64,000 nucleotides of DNA from Halopelagius longus (GTDB lineage: Archaea > Halobacteriota > Halobacteria > Halobacteriales > Haloferacaceae). Under the pieces are notes generated by a model. It had not been told where the DNA came from. It was given only the letters and a program-made list of their open reading frames with translations, and ran no database searches. The translations under genes and the position numbers were made by a program. The number at the start of each line of letters is the position of its first letter. Position 1 is the first letter of the stretch. The DNA is taken from NCBI RefSeq assembly GCF_900100875.1, contig NZ_FNKQ01000006.1, positions 124,001 to 188,000 of the forward strand, read 5' to 3'. Positions 8,369-16,344 of this stretch are shown here, piece by piece.

Positions 8369-10030
8369 ATGAGTTCACAACGACCCACACAGACTACCGG
8401 AGAGGAGGCAGTTGCCAGTCAGAGCGAGGTAGAGGCGCTACTCGAAGAGTACGTCATCGACAGAGAGGACCACGTGAACGCGCCCGCGTACGTCATCCGC
8501 CCGGACGACGTGCAGAACGTTCTCTCGACGCTCAAGAACGAGGCCGGATTCGACCACCTCTCCTGTCTGACGCCGCAGGAGTACGGCGACCGCTACGAGT
8601 CCATCTACCACCTCACGAGTTACGACGACCGGACCCGCGAGGTCAGCATCGTCGTTCCGGCGGCGAAGGACGACCCGCACAGTCAGACGGCGGTGCCCGT
8701 CTACGAGACGGCGAACTGGCACGAACGGGAGGCGTACGACCTCGTCGGCATCCGGTACGACGAGCATCCCGACCTGCGCCGCATCCTCCTCCCGGAGACG
8801 TGGCAGGGCCACCCCTTGTCGATGGACTACGACCAGGACCGGCCGCAGATAGTCTCGCTTCGGGAGAACGCGGCGCTCTTCGAGTCCGAGACGCAGACCG
8901 AGGACGACGACACCCTGTTCATCAACGTCGGGCCGCACCACCCGGCGACCCACGGCGTCCTCCACCTGAAGACGGTCCTCGACGGCGAACAGGTCGTGGA
9001 CGTCGAACCCGACATCGGCTACCTCCACCGCTGCGAGGAGCAGATGGCTCAACAGGGGACGTACCGCCACCAGATAATCCCGTACTCGGACCGCTGGGAC
9101 TACACGGCGAACATGCCGAACGAGTGGGCCGTCGCGCGCGCGATAGAGGATCTCGTGGACGTAGACGTGCCCGAGTACGCGCAGGTACTGCGCACGATGT
9201 CGGTCGAACTCGGTCGGATGCTCGGTCACTTCCTCGCCCTCGGCACGTTCGCGCTGGACGTGTACGGCGACTTCACGGCCATCTTCCAGTACGCGATGCG
9301 GGACCGCGAGAAGGTTCAGAACATCTTAGAGGACCTGACCGGCCAGCGGATGATGTTCTACTACTTCCGCGTCGGCGGCGTCGTCTGGGACATCCCCGAA
9401 CCCCGCGAGGAGTTCTTCGAGAAGATTCGGGACTTCATGGAGGATATCCCGCCGACGCTGGAGGAGTACCACGACCTGATGACGAACAACGAGATATTCC
9501 AGAAGCGGACGGTCAACACGGGCGTCCTCCCGTACGACGTGGCGAAGGAGTACGGCGTGACCGGACCGGTCGCCCGCGGGTCGGGCGTCGACTACGACCT
9601 GCGCCGCGACGACCCCTACGGCTACTACGAGGAACTCGACTGGAACGTCGTCACGGAGGACACCTGCGACAACTTCGCGCGGGTTCTCGTCCGCATGCGC
9701 GAGGTCGAGGAGTCCGCCCGAATCGTCGAACAGTGCGTGGACCTCCTGCAGGACTGGCCGGAGGACGACCGCACCCTGCAGGCGAACGTTCCGCGGACGC
9801 TCCGCCCGGAGAACGACAAGGAGATCTACCGAGCGGTCGAAATCGCCAAGGGCGAGTTGGGCGTCTACATCCGGTCTGACGGGACGGACTCGCCCGCCCG
9901 GTTCAAGATTCGGAGCCCCTGCTTCCACAACCTCTCTGCGCTCCCCATCATGTCGAACGGGGAGTACCTGCCGGACCTCATCGCGTCGCTGGGAAGCCTC
10001 GACATCGTCCTCGGAAGCGTGGACCGGTGA
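8369..10030 (+). CDS. nuoCD: NADH-quinone oxidoreductase subunit C/D fusion (isolated copy)
   Basis: This 553-residue fusion joins NuoC (~25-160) and NuoD (~185-553), peripheral-arm subunits of complex I. NuoC shows its signature HEREAYDLVGIRYDEHPDLR. NuoD shows GPHHPATHGVLH, the HRCEEQ block and a C-terminal RSPCFHNL / LGSLDIVLGSVDR, next to the quinone site. No other nuo gene adjoins it; nuoB is 6.3 kb downstream and nuoA, H, I-N are absent from the window. Haloarchaea normally have one nuo operon, so this may be a second, diverged copy. The YSDRWDYTANMPNEW segment and the ELGRMLGHFLALG helix look divergent from what I recall of the operon-encoded protein (memory, not alignment). Confidence 0.9.
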   Translation: MSSQRPTQTTGEEAVASQSEVEALLEEYVIDREDHVNAPAYVIRPDDVQNVLSTLKNEAGFDHLSCLTPQEYGDRYESIYHLTSYDDRTREVSIVVPAAKDDPHSQTAVPVYETANWHEREAYDLVGIRYDEHPDLRRILLPETWQGHPLSMDYDQDRPQIVSLRENAALFESETQTEDDDTLFINVGPHHPATHGVLHLKTVLDGEQVVDVEPDIGYLHRCEEQMAQQGTYRHQIIPYSDRWDYTANMPNEWAVARAIEDLVDVDVPEYAQVLRTMSVELGRMLGHFLALGTFALDVYGDFTAIFQYAMRDREKVQNILEDLTGQRMMFYYFRVGGVVWDIPEPREEFFEKIRDFMEDIPPTLEEYHDLMTNNEIFQKRTVNTGVLPYDVAKEYGVTGPVARGSGVDYDLRRDDPYGYYEELDWNVVTEDTCDNFARVLVRMREVEESARIVEQCVDLLQDWPEDDRTLQANVPRTLRPENDKEIYRAVEIAKGELGVYIRSDGTDSPARFKIRSPCFHNLSALPIMSNGEYLPDLIASLGSLDIVLGSVDR

Positions 10031-10099
10031 CGCGGAGACGGTCCCGGTAACCGTCTCACCTCGTCGCCTCGCCCGCGCCTACTTCGCGCGTTCGCCGAT

Positions 10100-10381
10100 T
10101 CACTCGCTGATTTTCGCGACGATGTCGTCCGCGACGCTCCGTGCCTCGTCTTCGCCGTCTACCCCGTCCACGGGCACGAGGACGCTCTGTGTCTCCCAGT
10201 CGTCGTCGCCGCCGCCCTCTTGGTGACCGGTGCGGACCTCGCTCCCGTCGAGGACCGACCCCGCGGCGTTCTCGGCCCAATCAGGTGTCCGAATCTCGTC
10301 GAACTCGTCGGGGTCGGCGTAGCGGACGTGGTAGTAGTCGTCACCCTCTTCGACGGCCTCGATGGAGTGGTTCTCGGCCAT
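10100..10381 (-). CDS. Small acidic haloarchaeal protein, unknown function
   Basis: This 93-residue protein begins MAENHSIEAVEEGDDYYHVRYADPDEF and is strongly acidic. The central part (RTPDWAENAAGSVLDGSEVRTGH) is followed by a segment ending in an amphipathic DEARSVADDIVAKISE helix. No domain was recognised. Codon use and acidity match neighbours and the ATG is well placed, so it is probably real. It lies convergent with nuoCD and on the same strand as the Rieske-FAD gene, whose stop is about 60 nt away (co-transcription possible). Confidence 0.65.
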   Translation of the reverse strand: MAENHSIEAVEEGDDYYHVRYADPDEFDEIRTPDWAENAAGSVLDGSEVRTGHQEGGGDDDWETQSVLVPVDGVDGEDEARSVADDIVAKISE

Positions 10382-10441
10382 GCTGGGACGTTCGCTCGGC
10401 CCGGGAAAAAGTCGTCCGGCCGGGTCACGCGGCCGGGACGT

Positions 10442-11977
10442 TCACTCCTGCGTACCGGGGTTCGAGAGGCCCTCGACTGCGGGGCCGTCGATGACGTCGC
10501 CGTCCACCTCGAACCGCGACCCGTGGCAGGGGCAGTCCCACGACTTCTCCGCAGCGTTCCACTTGACGATGCAGTCCATGTGCGTACAGACGGCGGAGAC
10601 GGCGTGGAGTTCGCCGTCCTCGTCGCGGTAGAGGCCGTACGGTTTGCCGTCGTGGCGGACGATTCGGGACTCCCCCGCGGGCGGCGTCACCGTCCCGGAA
10701 CCGAGTAGCCCCTCGGCCCACCCCTCGACGAACTCCTTTGCGACCTGGGTGTTCTCCTTGACCGCCTTCTTCGCGCTCGACTTCGAGACGCGAGTCGGGT
10801 CGTACACCCCCTCGTAGGGGTTCGAGCGACCGAGTGCGAGGTCGGCGAGGAGTTCGCCCGCCGCCGTCCCGTTCGTCATCCCCCACCCGCCGAACCCGGT
10901 TCCGACGTAAACTCCGTCGGTTCCCGGGCCGGCGCGTCCGACGAACGGAATCCGGTCGGGGGTCCCGTAGTCCTGCGTGGACCACCGGTACGGCATCGAC
11001 TCGACTTCGAACTGCTCGTCGGCGTACCGTTCGAGGCGTCTGTACCGCTCTTTGCTGTCGCCGTGGCCGGTCTTGTGTCCCTCGCCGCCGACGATGAGTA
11101 GGTCGTCCTCCCCGGCGACTTTCGTCCGGATCGTCCGTTCGGGCTCCTCGGCGCGGTAGTACATCCCCTCCGTCGGCGCGTCGTCCGTACGAATCGTCAC
11201 CACGTACGAGCGGTGCGGGTAGAGGCGGGAGAAGAACAGGCGGTGGTCGAGGATGGGGAAGTGCGTCGCGACGACGACGGCGTCGGCGGTCAGCGTCCCG
11301 CGGTCGGTGACGACGCGGTTCCTGTCGCCCGACTTTATCTCCGTCGCCTTCGTCCCCTCGAAGATGTCGTTTCCGGCGTCTTCGACGGTCTCCGCGAGTG
11401 CGAGCAGGTACTTTCGGGGGTGGAAGCGCGCTTGGTCCTCGACGCGAATCGCCGCCTCCACGTCGAACGGCAAGGGGGTGTCTTCGACGAACGCCGCGGG
11501 GATGTCGAGGGCCGTCGCGGCGTCCACCTCGTCGGAGATTTTCGCGCGTTTCTCCGTCGATTCGGTGTACGTGTACGCCGCCGTCCGGTCGAAGTCGCAG
11601 TCGATGTCGTACCGGTCGACCCTCTCTTTCACCGTCTCGATGGCCTCTTGGTTCGCGTCGGCGTACCGTCGCGCCTTCTCCGCGCCGAATTCGGAGCGGA
11701 GGTGGTCGTAGATGAGTCCGTGCTGGAGGGTCAACTTCGCAGTCGTCCGCCCGGTGACTCCCTCGACGATGCGCCCCGATTCGACGACGGCGACGTCCGC
11801 GCCCTCCTCCGAGAGTCTCGTCGCCGCGGTCAGTCCGGTGATGCCGCCGCCCACGACGACGACGTCCGCCTCTCCGTCGCCGTCCAACGGAGGGTACGAC
11901 GTGGGCTCGGTCGTCGACATCCAGACCGATTCGGTCGGGTGCGATTCGGCGTCGTCCGGTGCGTTTGTGTCGCTCAT
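10442..11977 (-). CDS. FAD-dependent oxidoreductase (DAO fold) with C-terminal Rieske domain
   Basis: This 511-residue protein has an N-terminal Rossmann FAD site (VVVVGGGITGLTAATRL, ~35-52) with RTTAKLTLQHG downstream, and a DAO catalytic body to ~380 that includes a GGWGMTNG FAD-closing motif. The C-terminal Rieske [2Fe-2S] domain has ligands C464, H466, C482 and H485 and the paired cysteines C469 and C484 (CTHMDC ... CPCHG). This architecture is widespread in haloarchaea and bacteria. It probably oxidises an amine or related small molecule and passes electrons through the Rieske cluster; the substrate is unknown. It stands as a single gene next to a 93-aa gene on the same strand. Confidence 0.9.
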   Translation of the reverse strand: MSDTNAPDDAESHPTESVWMSTTEPTSYPPLDGDGEADVVVVGGGITGLTAATRLSEEGADVAVVESGRIVEGVTGRTTAKLTLQHGLIYDHLRSEFGAEKARRYADANQEAIETVKERVDRYDIDCDFDRTAAYTYTESTEKRAKISDEVDAATALDIPAAFVEDTPLPFDVEAAIRVEDQARFHPRKYLLALAETVEDAGNDIFEGTKATEIKSGDRNRVVTDRGTLTADAVVVATHFPILDHRLFFSRLYPHRSYVVTIRTDDAPTEGMYYRAEEPERTIRTKVAGEDDLLIVGGEGHKTGHGDSKERYRRLERYADEQFEVESMPYRWSTQDYGTPDRIPFVGRAGPGTDGVYVGTGFGGWGMTNGTAAGELLADLALGRSNPYEGVYDPTRVSKSSAKKAVKENTQVAKEFVEGWAEGLLGSGTVTPPAGESRIVRHDGKPYGLYRDEDGELHAVSAVCTHMDCIVKWNAAEKSWDCPCHGSRFEVDGDVIDGPAVEGLSNPGTQE

Positions 11978-12152
11978 GGTGATAGGAGTCTCGACCGTGA
12001 AAGCTAGTCGGGGCGTCTCACCATCGGCTCAAAAGTATCGTGCCTGCGAGGGTGAGACGCTCGAACGGACAGTCTCGGCGGTTCGGAGGCGGTTCGCGGC
12101 GGTTCGGCGAACGGCAGGTGGGACTAAGTACGAAAGCGTCCAACAGAGGGCC

Positions 12153-12479
12153 ATGAGCAGTTACGGTGAGACTCCCGACGACGAAGACCGGGCAGAGGTC
12201 AATGAACTCTCGTTCGGTACGGCTCTGTACACCGAGGACGGAACGAAGGTGGGGACGATTCGCGGGATGACGAACGCGGGCGTGTTCGTCACGGTGCGAG
12301 AGGGTGCGGAGGAACTCTCCGTCGAACACGCCCGTTCGGGCCACAACTTCGGGATGGCGGAACTCATGTGGCGGTGTACGGACTGCGGCGAGATGGGACA
12401 GATAGACGAGGGCCTCCCCGGGACCTGCCCCAACTGCGGGACGGAGAAGGAGAACCTGATGTACTGGACCGAGGACTGA
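12153..12479 (+). CDS. Rubredoxin-like zinc-ribbon protein (DUF7130 type)
   Basis: This 108-residue protein has an N-terminal beta barrel-like half (SFGTALYTEDGTKVGTIRG, PRC/KOW-like) and a C-terminal zinc ribbon with CTDCGEMG and CPNCGTEKE, i.e. two CxxC pairs separated by ~17 residues, as in rubredoxins. It ends YWTED, as haloarchaeal DUF7130 members do. ATG 12153 is chosen; the frame is open further upstream only as a shadow. It may bind Zn or Fe; an electron-transfer role is possible because it is divergent from the Rieske-FAD oxidoreductase, but this is inference. Confidence 0.8.
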   Translation: MSSYGETPDDEDRAEVNELSFGTALYTEDGTKVGTIRGMTNAGVFVTVREGAEELSVEHARSGHNFGMAELMWRCTDCGEMGQIDEGLPGTCPNCGTEKENLMYWTED

Positions 12480-12595
12480 ACGGCGCGAGGCGAACCGTCT
12501 GCTTTTCGAGGTGAACGGAAGTCGAGTTCGGCAGTTCGCAGACCGTCAGCGTCGAGTGGCGGCGCGGACGGGCATCTCCGCCTTAGTTTGCAAGC

Positions 12596-13201
12596 ATGGG
12601 CCTCTTGGACGGTGTGTCCGTAGCCCACTCGATGGCATCTCGTAGAGCGTCGCAGTCGGCAGACGGATCGAGTAGCGGACAGAGTCCCTCGTTGAAATCC
12701 CGCGGCAAGTCTATCGCCACGGACGTGGTGAAAGACCGCGGGCGGACGATGCTCAAGGAGGTCCTGAAGGAGGCGATGGTCGAGGCGATAGAGGAGGCCG
12801 ACCGCTACGAACGAAAGGAACCCGAGGAGAGCAGTTCCGCGGACCAGACGGAACAGACCGAGTCGGACCAATCGTCCGGGTCCGATCAGTCCTCGTCTTC
12901 GTCCTCGAAGCTCTCGTGGATAGTGCCTCTCGGCATCAGCGTCGCCGCCGTCTACCTCTGGCGGCGACAGATGTCGGGCGAGAAGGGCGTCCAGAAGTCG
13001 ATAACCGAGTGGAAGGGAGACGACGAGTCCTCCGGGGGCGAAAGCGACGAGAGCACCCTCTCGGACGACGAAGACACCGGATACGGTACCACGGACGGTG
13101 AAGGGATGGAATCGCCCGAAGGCGTCGACACGGACGAGAGCGGACGCTCGAGCACCGAAGAGGACGACGACGAGGCGGCTGAGACGACCGAGACGCCCTG
13201 A
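12596..13201 (+). CDS. Acidic, Ser-rich single-helix membrane protein
   Basis: This 201-residue protein starts MGLLDGVSVAHSM. Residues ~45-80 form a charged helix (DRGRTMLKEVLKEAMVEAIEEADRYER), then a Ser/Asp/Gln-rich low-complexity stretch, one transmembrane helix (LSWIVPLGISVAAVYLWRRQ, ~105-124) and an acidic Ser/Asp/Glu/Thr tail of ~70 residues. Basic residues after the helix suggest a cytoplasmic tail. No family was recognised. The composition is typical of haloarchaeal proteins with disordered acidic tails. Confidence 0.65.
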   Translation: MGLLDGVSVAHSMASRRASQSADGSSSGQSPSLKSRGKSIATDVVKDRGRTMLKEVLKEAMVEAIEEADRYERKEPEESSSADQTEQTESDQSSGSDQSSSSSSKLSWIVPLGISVAAVYLWRRQMSGEKGVQKSITEWKGDDESSGGESDESTLSDDEDTGYGTTDGEGMESPEGVDTDESGRSSTEEDDDEAAETTETP

Positions 13202-13325
13202 CACCGCGGACGAGCCGCTCTCTCGTTTTCGAGCTGGTTGAGACGGTCGGTGACTCGCCGTCGCGTCCGAACCGTCGGTGTGACGTGCGAAAAGAGGTGG
13301 AAAGGCCGTATCGATGCCGAACTCG

Positions 13326-13502
13326 TTAGCCGTGCATCGGCATCATCGACTCGATTTCGTCGTCCAGCGTGAGGTGTCGGTTCACCTCGCGCATCGTCGC
13401 GCGTATCGAGCAGTAGTCGGCGACACGTCGCTCGGCCGAGAGGAGCGGCCGGGAGCGTCGTTTCGGCAGTTCGATCCTACGCTCGGGTTCGTCGAATAAC
13501 AT
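13326..13502 (-). CDS. Small haloarchaeal protein, 58 aa
   Basis: Reading right to left from ATG 13502 to TAA 13326 gives 58 residues: MLFDEPERRIELPKRRSR, a central RRVADYCSIRATMREVN, and ending EIESMMPMHG. It is charged and probably folds as a short strand plus helices. The amino-acid pattern (amphipathic helix, acidic C-terminal half) is that of a real protein rather than an antisense frame. Function is unknown. Confidence 0.55.
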   Translation of the reverse strand: MLFDEPERRIELPKRRSRPLLSAERRVADYCSIRATMREVNRHLTLDDEIESMMPMHG

Positions 13503-13894
13503 GGGCTAGTGGGGTGAGGGAACGGTGATGTTCGTGCGACACGGAAGTCGCCGAGTGACGGCTGCGGTGACCGGGGGAGAGACTCCGACCGGCGCGTCTC
13601 GTCGTCGGGTTCGCGGGGAAGCGTCGCTCACCGAGGGAGGAGAGCAGACGGAGACGAACTGACGGACGCTCCGGTCGGAGTCGGGAAGGGGGGGGACACA
13701 TCGTTGTGGTACTCCAAATGGGAACGGCCTCGGTGATACACCCTGTGCCTGTATGTGTAGGGTGAGCGCGTTCGCCGAGAGCGGTAACTGCCGAAGATAC
13801 CGCCTCACGTGGCGAAATACGCCATATTTAGCGGTATGAGCTGGTTGGACGTGCTTGCAAATGTGTTACACACTAACGCGACAGCGCGCGTCAG
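13503..13894. other. Intergenic region, nothing firm
   Basis: About 390 nt between the 58-aa gene and the SPW-repeat gene. It is G/C-rich up to ~13690, then more AT-rich (13720-13880). A plus-strand frame opens at 13809 but quickly becomes the antisense of the SPW gene and is rejected. No RNA gene was recognised. Confidence 0.4.
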
Positions 13895-14281
13895 TCACTC
13901 GTCTCTCGACCGGTCGCCGACGTCGCCGGTCCAAAGCGAGGACCACCCGCCGCCGAAGGACTCGGAGGTGCGCCCGCGGACGAACGCCAGACAGACGAGC
14001 AACGCGCCGGAGAACAACGCGTTGGCCGTCGCGGCGGGCGGGTGGGGGACGACGAACGGCGCGGAGAAGAGCGGTAGCGTGAGTAGCGCGTTCACCAGCC
14101 TGAGCGGTCGCACGTGCTCCCAGAGGGCGACGAAGGAAACGCTCGCCGCGAGGACGCCGACGACGTGGTGGACGTCGGCCGCGAAACCGTCGTACCCGAC
14201 GAGACGCGGCGAGGCGACCAACCACGCGCCGACGAGAACGCTCAGAGACTGGGCCCACGCGTTCCGAACCTTCGGAACCAC
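13895..14281 (-). CDS. SPW-repeat membrane protein
   Basis: This 128-residue protein starts at GTG 14281, two nt after the stop of the VKOR-like gene. It has four transmembrane helices. The first carries WAQSLSVLVGAWLVASPRLVGY, the SPW-repeat signature (W...GxWLxxSP). Further helices are VVGVLAASVSFVALWE, LLTLPLFSAPFVV and NALFSGALLVCLAF. SPW-repeat proteins frequently accompany VKOR-like proteins, which supports an operon. The biochemical function of the family is unknown. A longer frame upstream has no membrane character and is antisense. Confidence 0.75.
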   Translation of the reverse strand: MVPKVRNAWAQSLSVLVGAWLVASPRLVGYDGFAADVHHVVGVLAASVSFVALWEHVRPLRLVNALLTLPLFSAPFVVPHPPAATANALFSGALLVCLAFVRGRTSESFGGGWSSLWTGDVGDRSRDE

Positions 14282-14283
14282 GA

Positions 14284-14856
14284 CTACCCCTCGGACTCGT
14301 TCGCCCGCGAGCGTACGTGCGACCCCTTCCAGAACGCGCGCCAGAGCGACCCTCGGTAGTCGTACACCTGCCGAAGGTACTGGAGGGAGGCCAGCGTCTC
14401 GTCCGTGGCCGTTCCGACGAGAGCGAGCGACGCCGCCGCCGCGAGGAGACACGGCGCGGACCACGCGCCGACGAAGACGGACTGCGCGAGGAGAAGCGAG
14501 ACGCTCCCGGCCCCGAGAATCAGCGCGGTGGCCCCGAAGAGGATGGCGACGCAGGGTTGCGTCCGCCATCGTTCCGGTCCTTCGAGCGTCGCCGTCGCGG
14601 CGGCGGCGGCGAACCCGAGCGACCCGAACGCCGAGACGGGTACCGAGAGCACGTACGAGACGGACGAGGTCAGAACCGTCCGACTCGCGGTTCCGAAGAG
14701 AGGGTCCCAGACGGACGAGACGACGCCGAGTTGGAACGACGCGAGGTAGACGGTCGTCGCCAGACCGAGCATCGAGAGCGCGACGCTCCGCCGTCGCTTC
14801 GAGGGGTTCGACGGGTTCGTCTGCCACCCGTGCGGGACGCGTTCGTCCCTCCTCAT
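14284..14856 (-). CDS. Vitamin K epoxide reductase-like membrane protein lacking most catalytic cysteines
   Basis: This 190-residue protein has a VKOR-like four-helix bundle: LGLATTVYLASFQLGVVSSVWDP, then SRTVLTSS at the position of the loop cysteines, PVSAFGSLGFAAAAA, two further helices, and AWSAPCLLAAAASLALV at the place of the CxxC quinone-site motif. In active VKORs that motif is CxxC; here it reads SAPC, with one cysteine kept, and the loop cysteine pair is missing. It is therefore unlikely to make disulfides. ATG 14856 is chosen. It is coupled to the SPW-repeat gene downstream. Confidence 0.75.
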   Translation of the reverse strand: MRRDERVPHGWQTNPSNPSKRRRSVALSMLGLATTVYLASFQLGVVSSVWDPLFGTASRTVLTSSVSYVLSVPVSAFGSLGFAAAAATATLEGPERWRTQPCVAILFGATALILGAGSVSLLLAQSVFVGAWSAPCLLAAAASLALVGTATDETLASLQYLRQVYDYRGSLWRAFWKGSHVRSRANESEG

Positions 14857-15009
14857 CGTTCGGGTCTGACCGCCGGGAAACCGAGCAGACCGCTCTCTCC
14901 GACCGATTCGCCCCCGACCGTACAGTGGTTGATAGTGAGTGTCATGGGAGAGTTTCGAGGTTCGTCTGAGGGCTTCTACCGCCACCACCGACAAAATCGT
15001 GACGGCTGT

Positions 15010-15138
15010 TCACACGGCGGGGGCGACGCCGGCGTACACTGCGACGATGTACACGGCGATGACGAGGGCGACAGCGATAATCGCCGCCATGAGGTACGTG
15101 AACGCACCGTCCGGGGACGTCAGTTCGGGAAACTCCAT
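15010..15138 (-). CDS. Single-helix membrane miniprotein, 42 aa
   Basis: ATG 15138 to TGA 15010 encodes 42 residues: a short acidic head (MEFPELTSPDGAFTYLM) and one long transmembrane helix rich in Ala/Val/Ile ending YAGVAPAV. The sharp head/helix organisation and clean start argue for a real small protein. Such miniproteins often associate with larger membrane complexes; the partner is unknown. It is oriented with the VKOR/SPW pair, 153 nt upstream. Confidence 0.65.
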   Translation of the reverse strand: MEFPELTSPDGAFTYLMAAIIAVALVIAVYIVAVYAGVAPAV

Positions 15139-15225
15139 GGATGAGTATATCTCCTATCGATTGTTAAACGATATGGCAGATTCGTCGAGGAAACTCACAA
15201 GTCGGAGAGGGGGCGCGTTCGCCGC

Positions 15226-15783
15226 CTACACGACCGTCGTCTCGTCTACGAGGTGGGCGAGAACCTCGTCGGCCCCGTCGCCCTCCGCGAGTTCCGTCAT
15301 GCGTCTGCGGGCCTCCTCGTCCTCCTCGCGGTTCGCCGCCAGCGTATCGACGACGCCGTCGTCGAGGTCCAACGCCTCGGCGAGTTGCAGTAGCGAGTCG
15401 TAACACTGCACTTCGAGTTGTTCGACTTTCGCGCCCACGTCGAGGTAGTAAAGCGGCCGCGCCGCGTCGTTGAGTACGACGTTGTTGAACTGCTCTTTCT
15501 CCGCGAATATCTCGTCGACCGCCCGAATCTCGTGCGTCTCGGGTTGCCGGTCGAGTGCGTCGAACACCTCCTCTAACCGCCCGACGTGCGTCTCCGTCTG
15601 GTCGTGGTGCGTCCGGAACGCGTCGTGGACGTCCTCGCGGAACGACTCGTCGGCCTGTTCGTCCAGCGTCTCGATGTTCGCCTGGTCGGCTAACTCCGCC
15701 AACTCCTCGGCGACTTTCGTCTCGATGTAGTACGCGCCTTTGAGTTCGTAGAAGAACAGGTCTCCGGCGTCTTCGATGTTCAT
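15226..15783 (-). CDS. DUF892 (YciE/YciF-type ferritin-like) protein
   Basis: This 185-residue all-helical protein starts at ATG 15783 (MNIEDAGDLFFYELKGAYYIETK), the usual DUF892 opening. It carries the family pattern FRTHHDQTETHVGRLEEVFDAL in helix 2, and YYLDVGAKVEQLEVQCYDSL in the third helix. DUF892 is a ferritin-like four-helix bundle with Glu/His residues that could form a di-iron site (E18, H-rich helix 2). It is linked to stress responses in bacteria; the role in archaea is unknown. The longer frame extending to 16272 is antisense read-through. Confidence 0.85.
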   Translation of the reverse strand: MNIEDAGDLFFYELKGAYYIETKVAEELAELADQANIETLDEQADESFREDVHDAFRTHHDQTETHVGRLEEVFDALDRQPETHEIRAVDEIFAEKEQFNNVVLNDAARPLYYLDVGAKVEQLEVQCYDSLLQLAEALDLDDGVVDTLAANREEDEEARRRMTELAEGDGADEVLAHLVDETTVV

Positions 15784-15851
15784 GTACGGTACGAAGTCGG
15801 ACGGAATTCGGTTAACTATTGTGGGAAACGAGGCGACAGAATCGAGAGCGT

Positions 15852-16178
15852 TCAGAACGACTGTTGGAAGTCCTCTTCGTCGCCGACGGTCGGCGGGTCC
15901 CGGTCGCTGTACCGGGGTCGGCCGACCGCGTTCCGACTGACGCCGTTGAGGACGGCCAGTTGGAGGTCCTTCGAGGTGTCGTACGTCTCGCTTCCCGACG
16001 TTTCGAGGATGGGTCTGAGCATCTCGGAGTCGCCGCCGGGGTAGTTGACGATCACGTCGTCGAACTCCTCGAGGAGTTCCTCCGTCGTCACCGGGAACTC
16101 CTGTTCGCTGAACATCTCGTTGATTCGGTTCATCTCCAGAGAGCGAAGCTCTCCCGTCGTCTCGAGGTCGTCGGTCAT
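15852..16178 (-). CDS. Small acidic DUF5789-like protein
   Basis: This 108-residue protein has a LEMNRINEMFSEQEFPVTTEELLEEFDD block, a VNYPGGDSEMLRPILETSG beta/turn segment, then SKDLQLAVLNGVSRNAVGRPRYSDRDPP near the C-terminus. The last block resembles haloarchaeal DUF5789. That name is from memory and moderately certain. ATG 16178 is chosen over an upstream in-frame ATG at 16205. It is on the same strand as the DUF892 gene, 68 nt upstream of it, so the two may be co-transcribed. Function is unknown. Confidence 0.65.
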   Translation of the reverse strand: MTDDLETTGELRSLEMNRINEMFSEQEFPVTTEELLEEFDDVIVNYPGGDSEMLRPILETSGSETYDTSKDLQLAVLNGVSRNAVGRPRYSDRDPPTVGDEEDFQQSF

Positions 16179-16255
16179 CACCAACTCTGTTCTCGGCAAA
16201 GCCACAAAAGTCTGCGGCCCGCACCGTCACGACGTCCTCGTTAGGCCGTAAGCCT

Positions 16256-16342
16256 ATGTACGACGAGGCCACTACCCCTAGTGAGACGGCTTCGGGAGTC
16301 GCACCGTCACCGGCGGGGCGTTCCTCCTACCAACCAGACTAA
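16256..16342 (+). CDS. Possible 28-aa leader ORF before nuoB
   Basis: ATG 16256 to TAA 16342 is a 29-codon frame (MYDEATTPSETASG ...) ending two nt before the nuoB ATG. It is rich in Ser, Pro, Thr and Ala. A GTTAGGCCGTAAG stretch sits immediately upstream. It may be a translated leader or chance. Confidence 0.3.
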   Translation: MYDEATTPSETASGVAPSPAGRSSYQPD

Positions 16343-16344
16343 TC

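Noticed and set aside
13809-14969. 386-codon plus-strand ORF
   Set aside because: Only the first few codons look ordinary; the rest is antisense to the SPW/VKOR genes.
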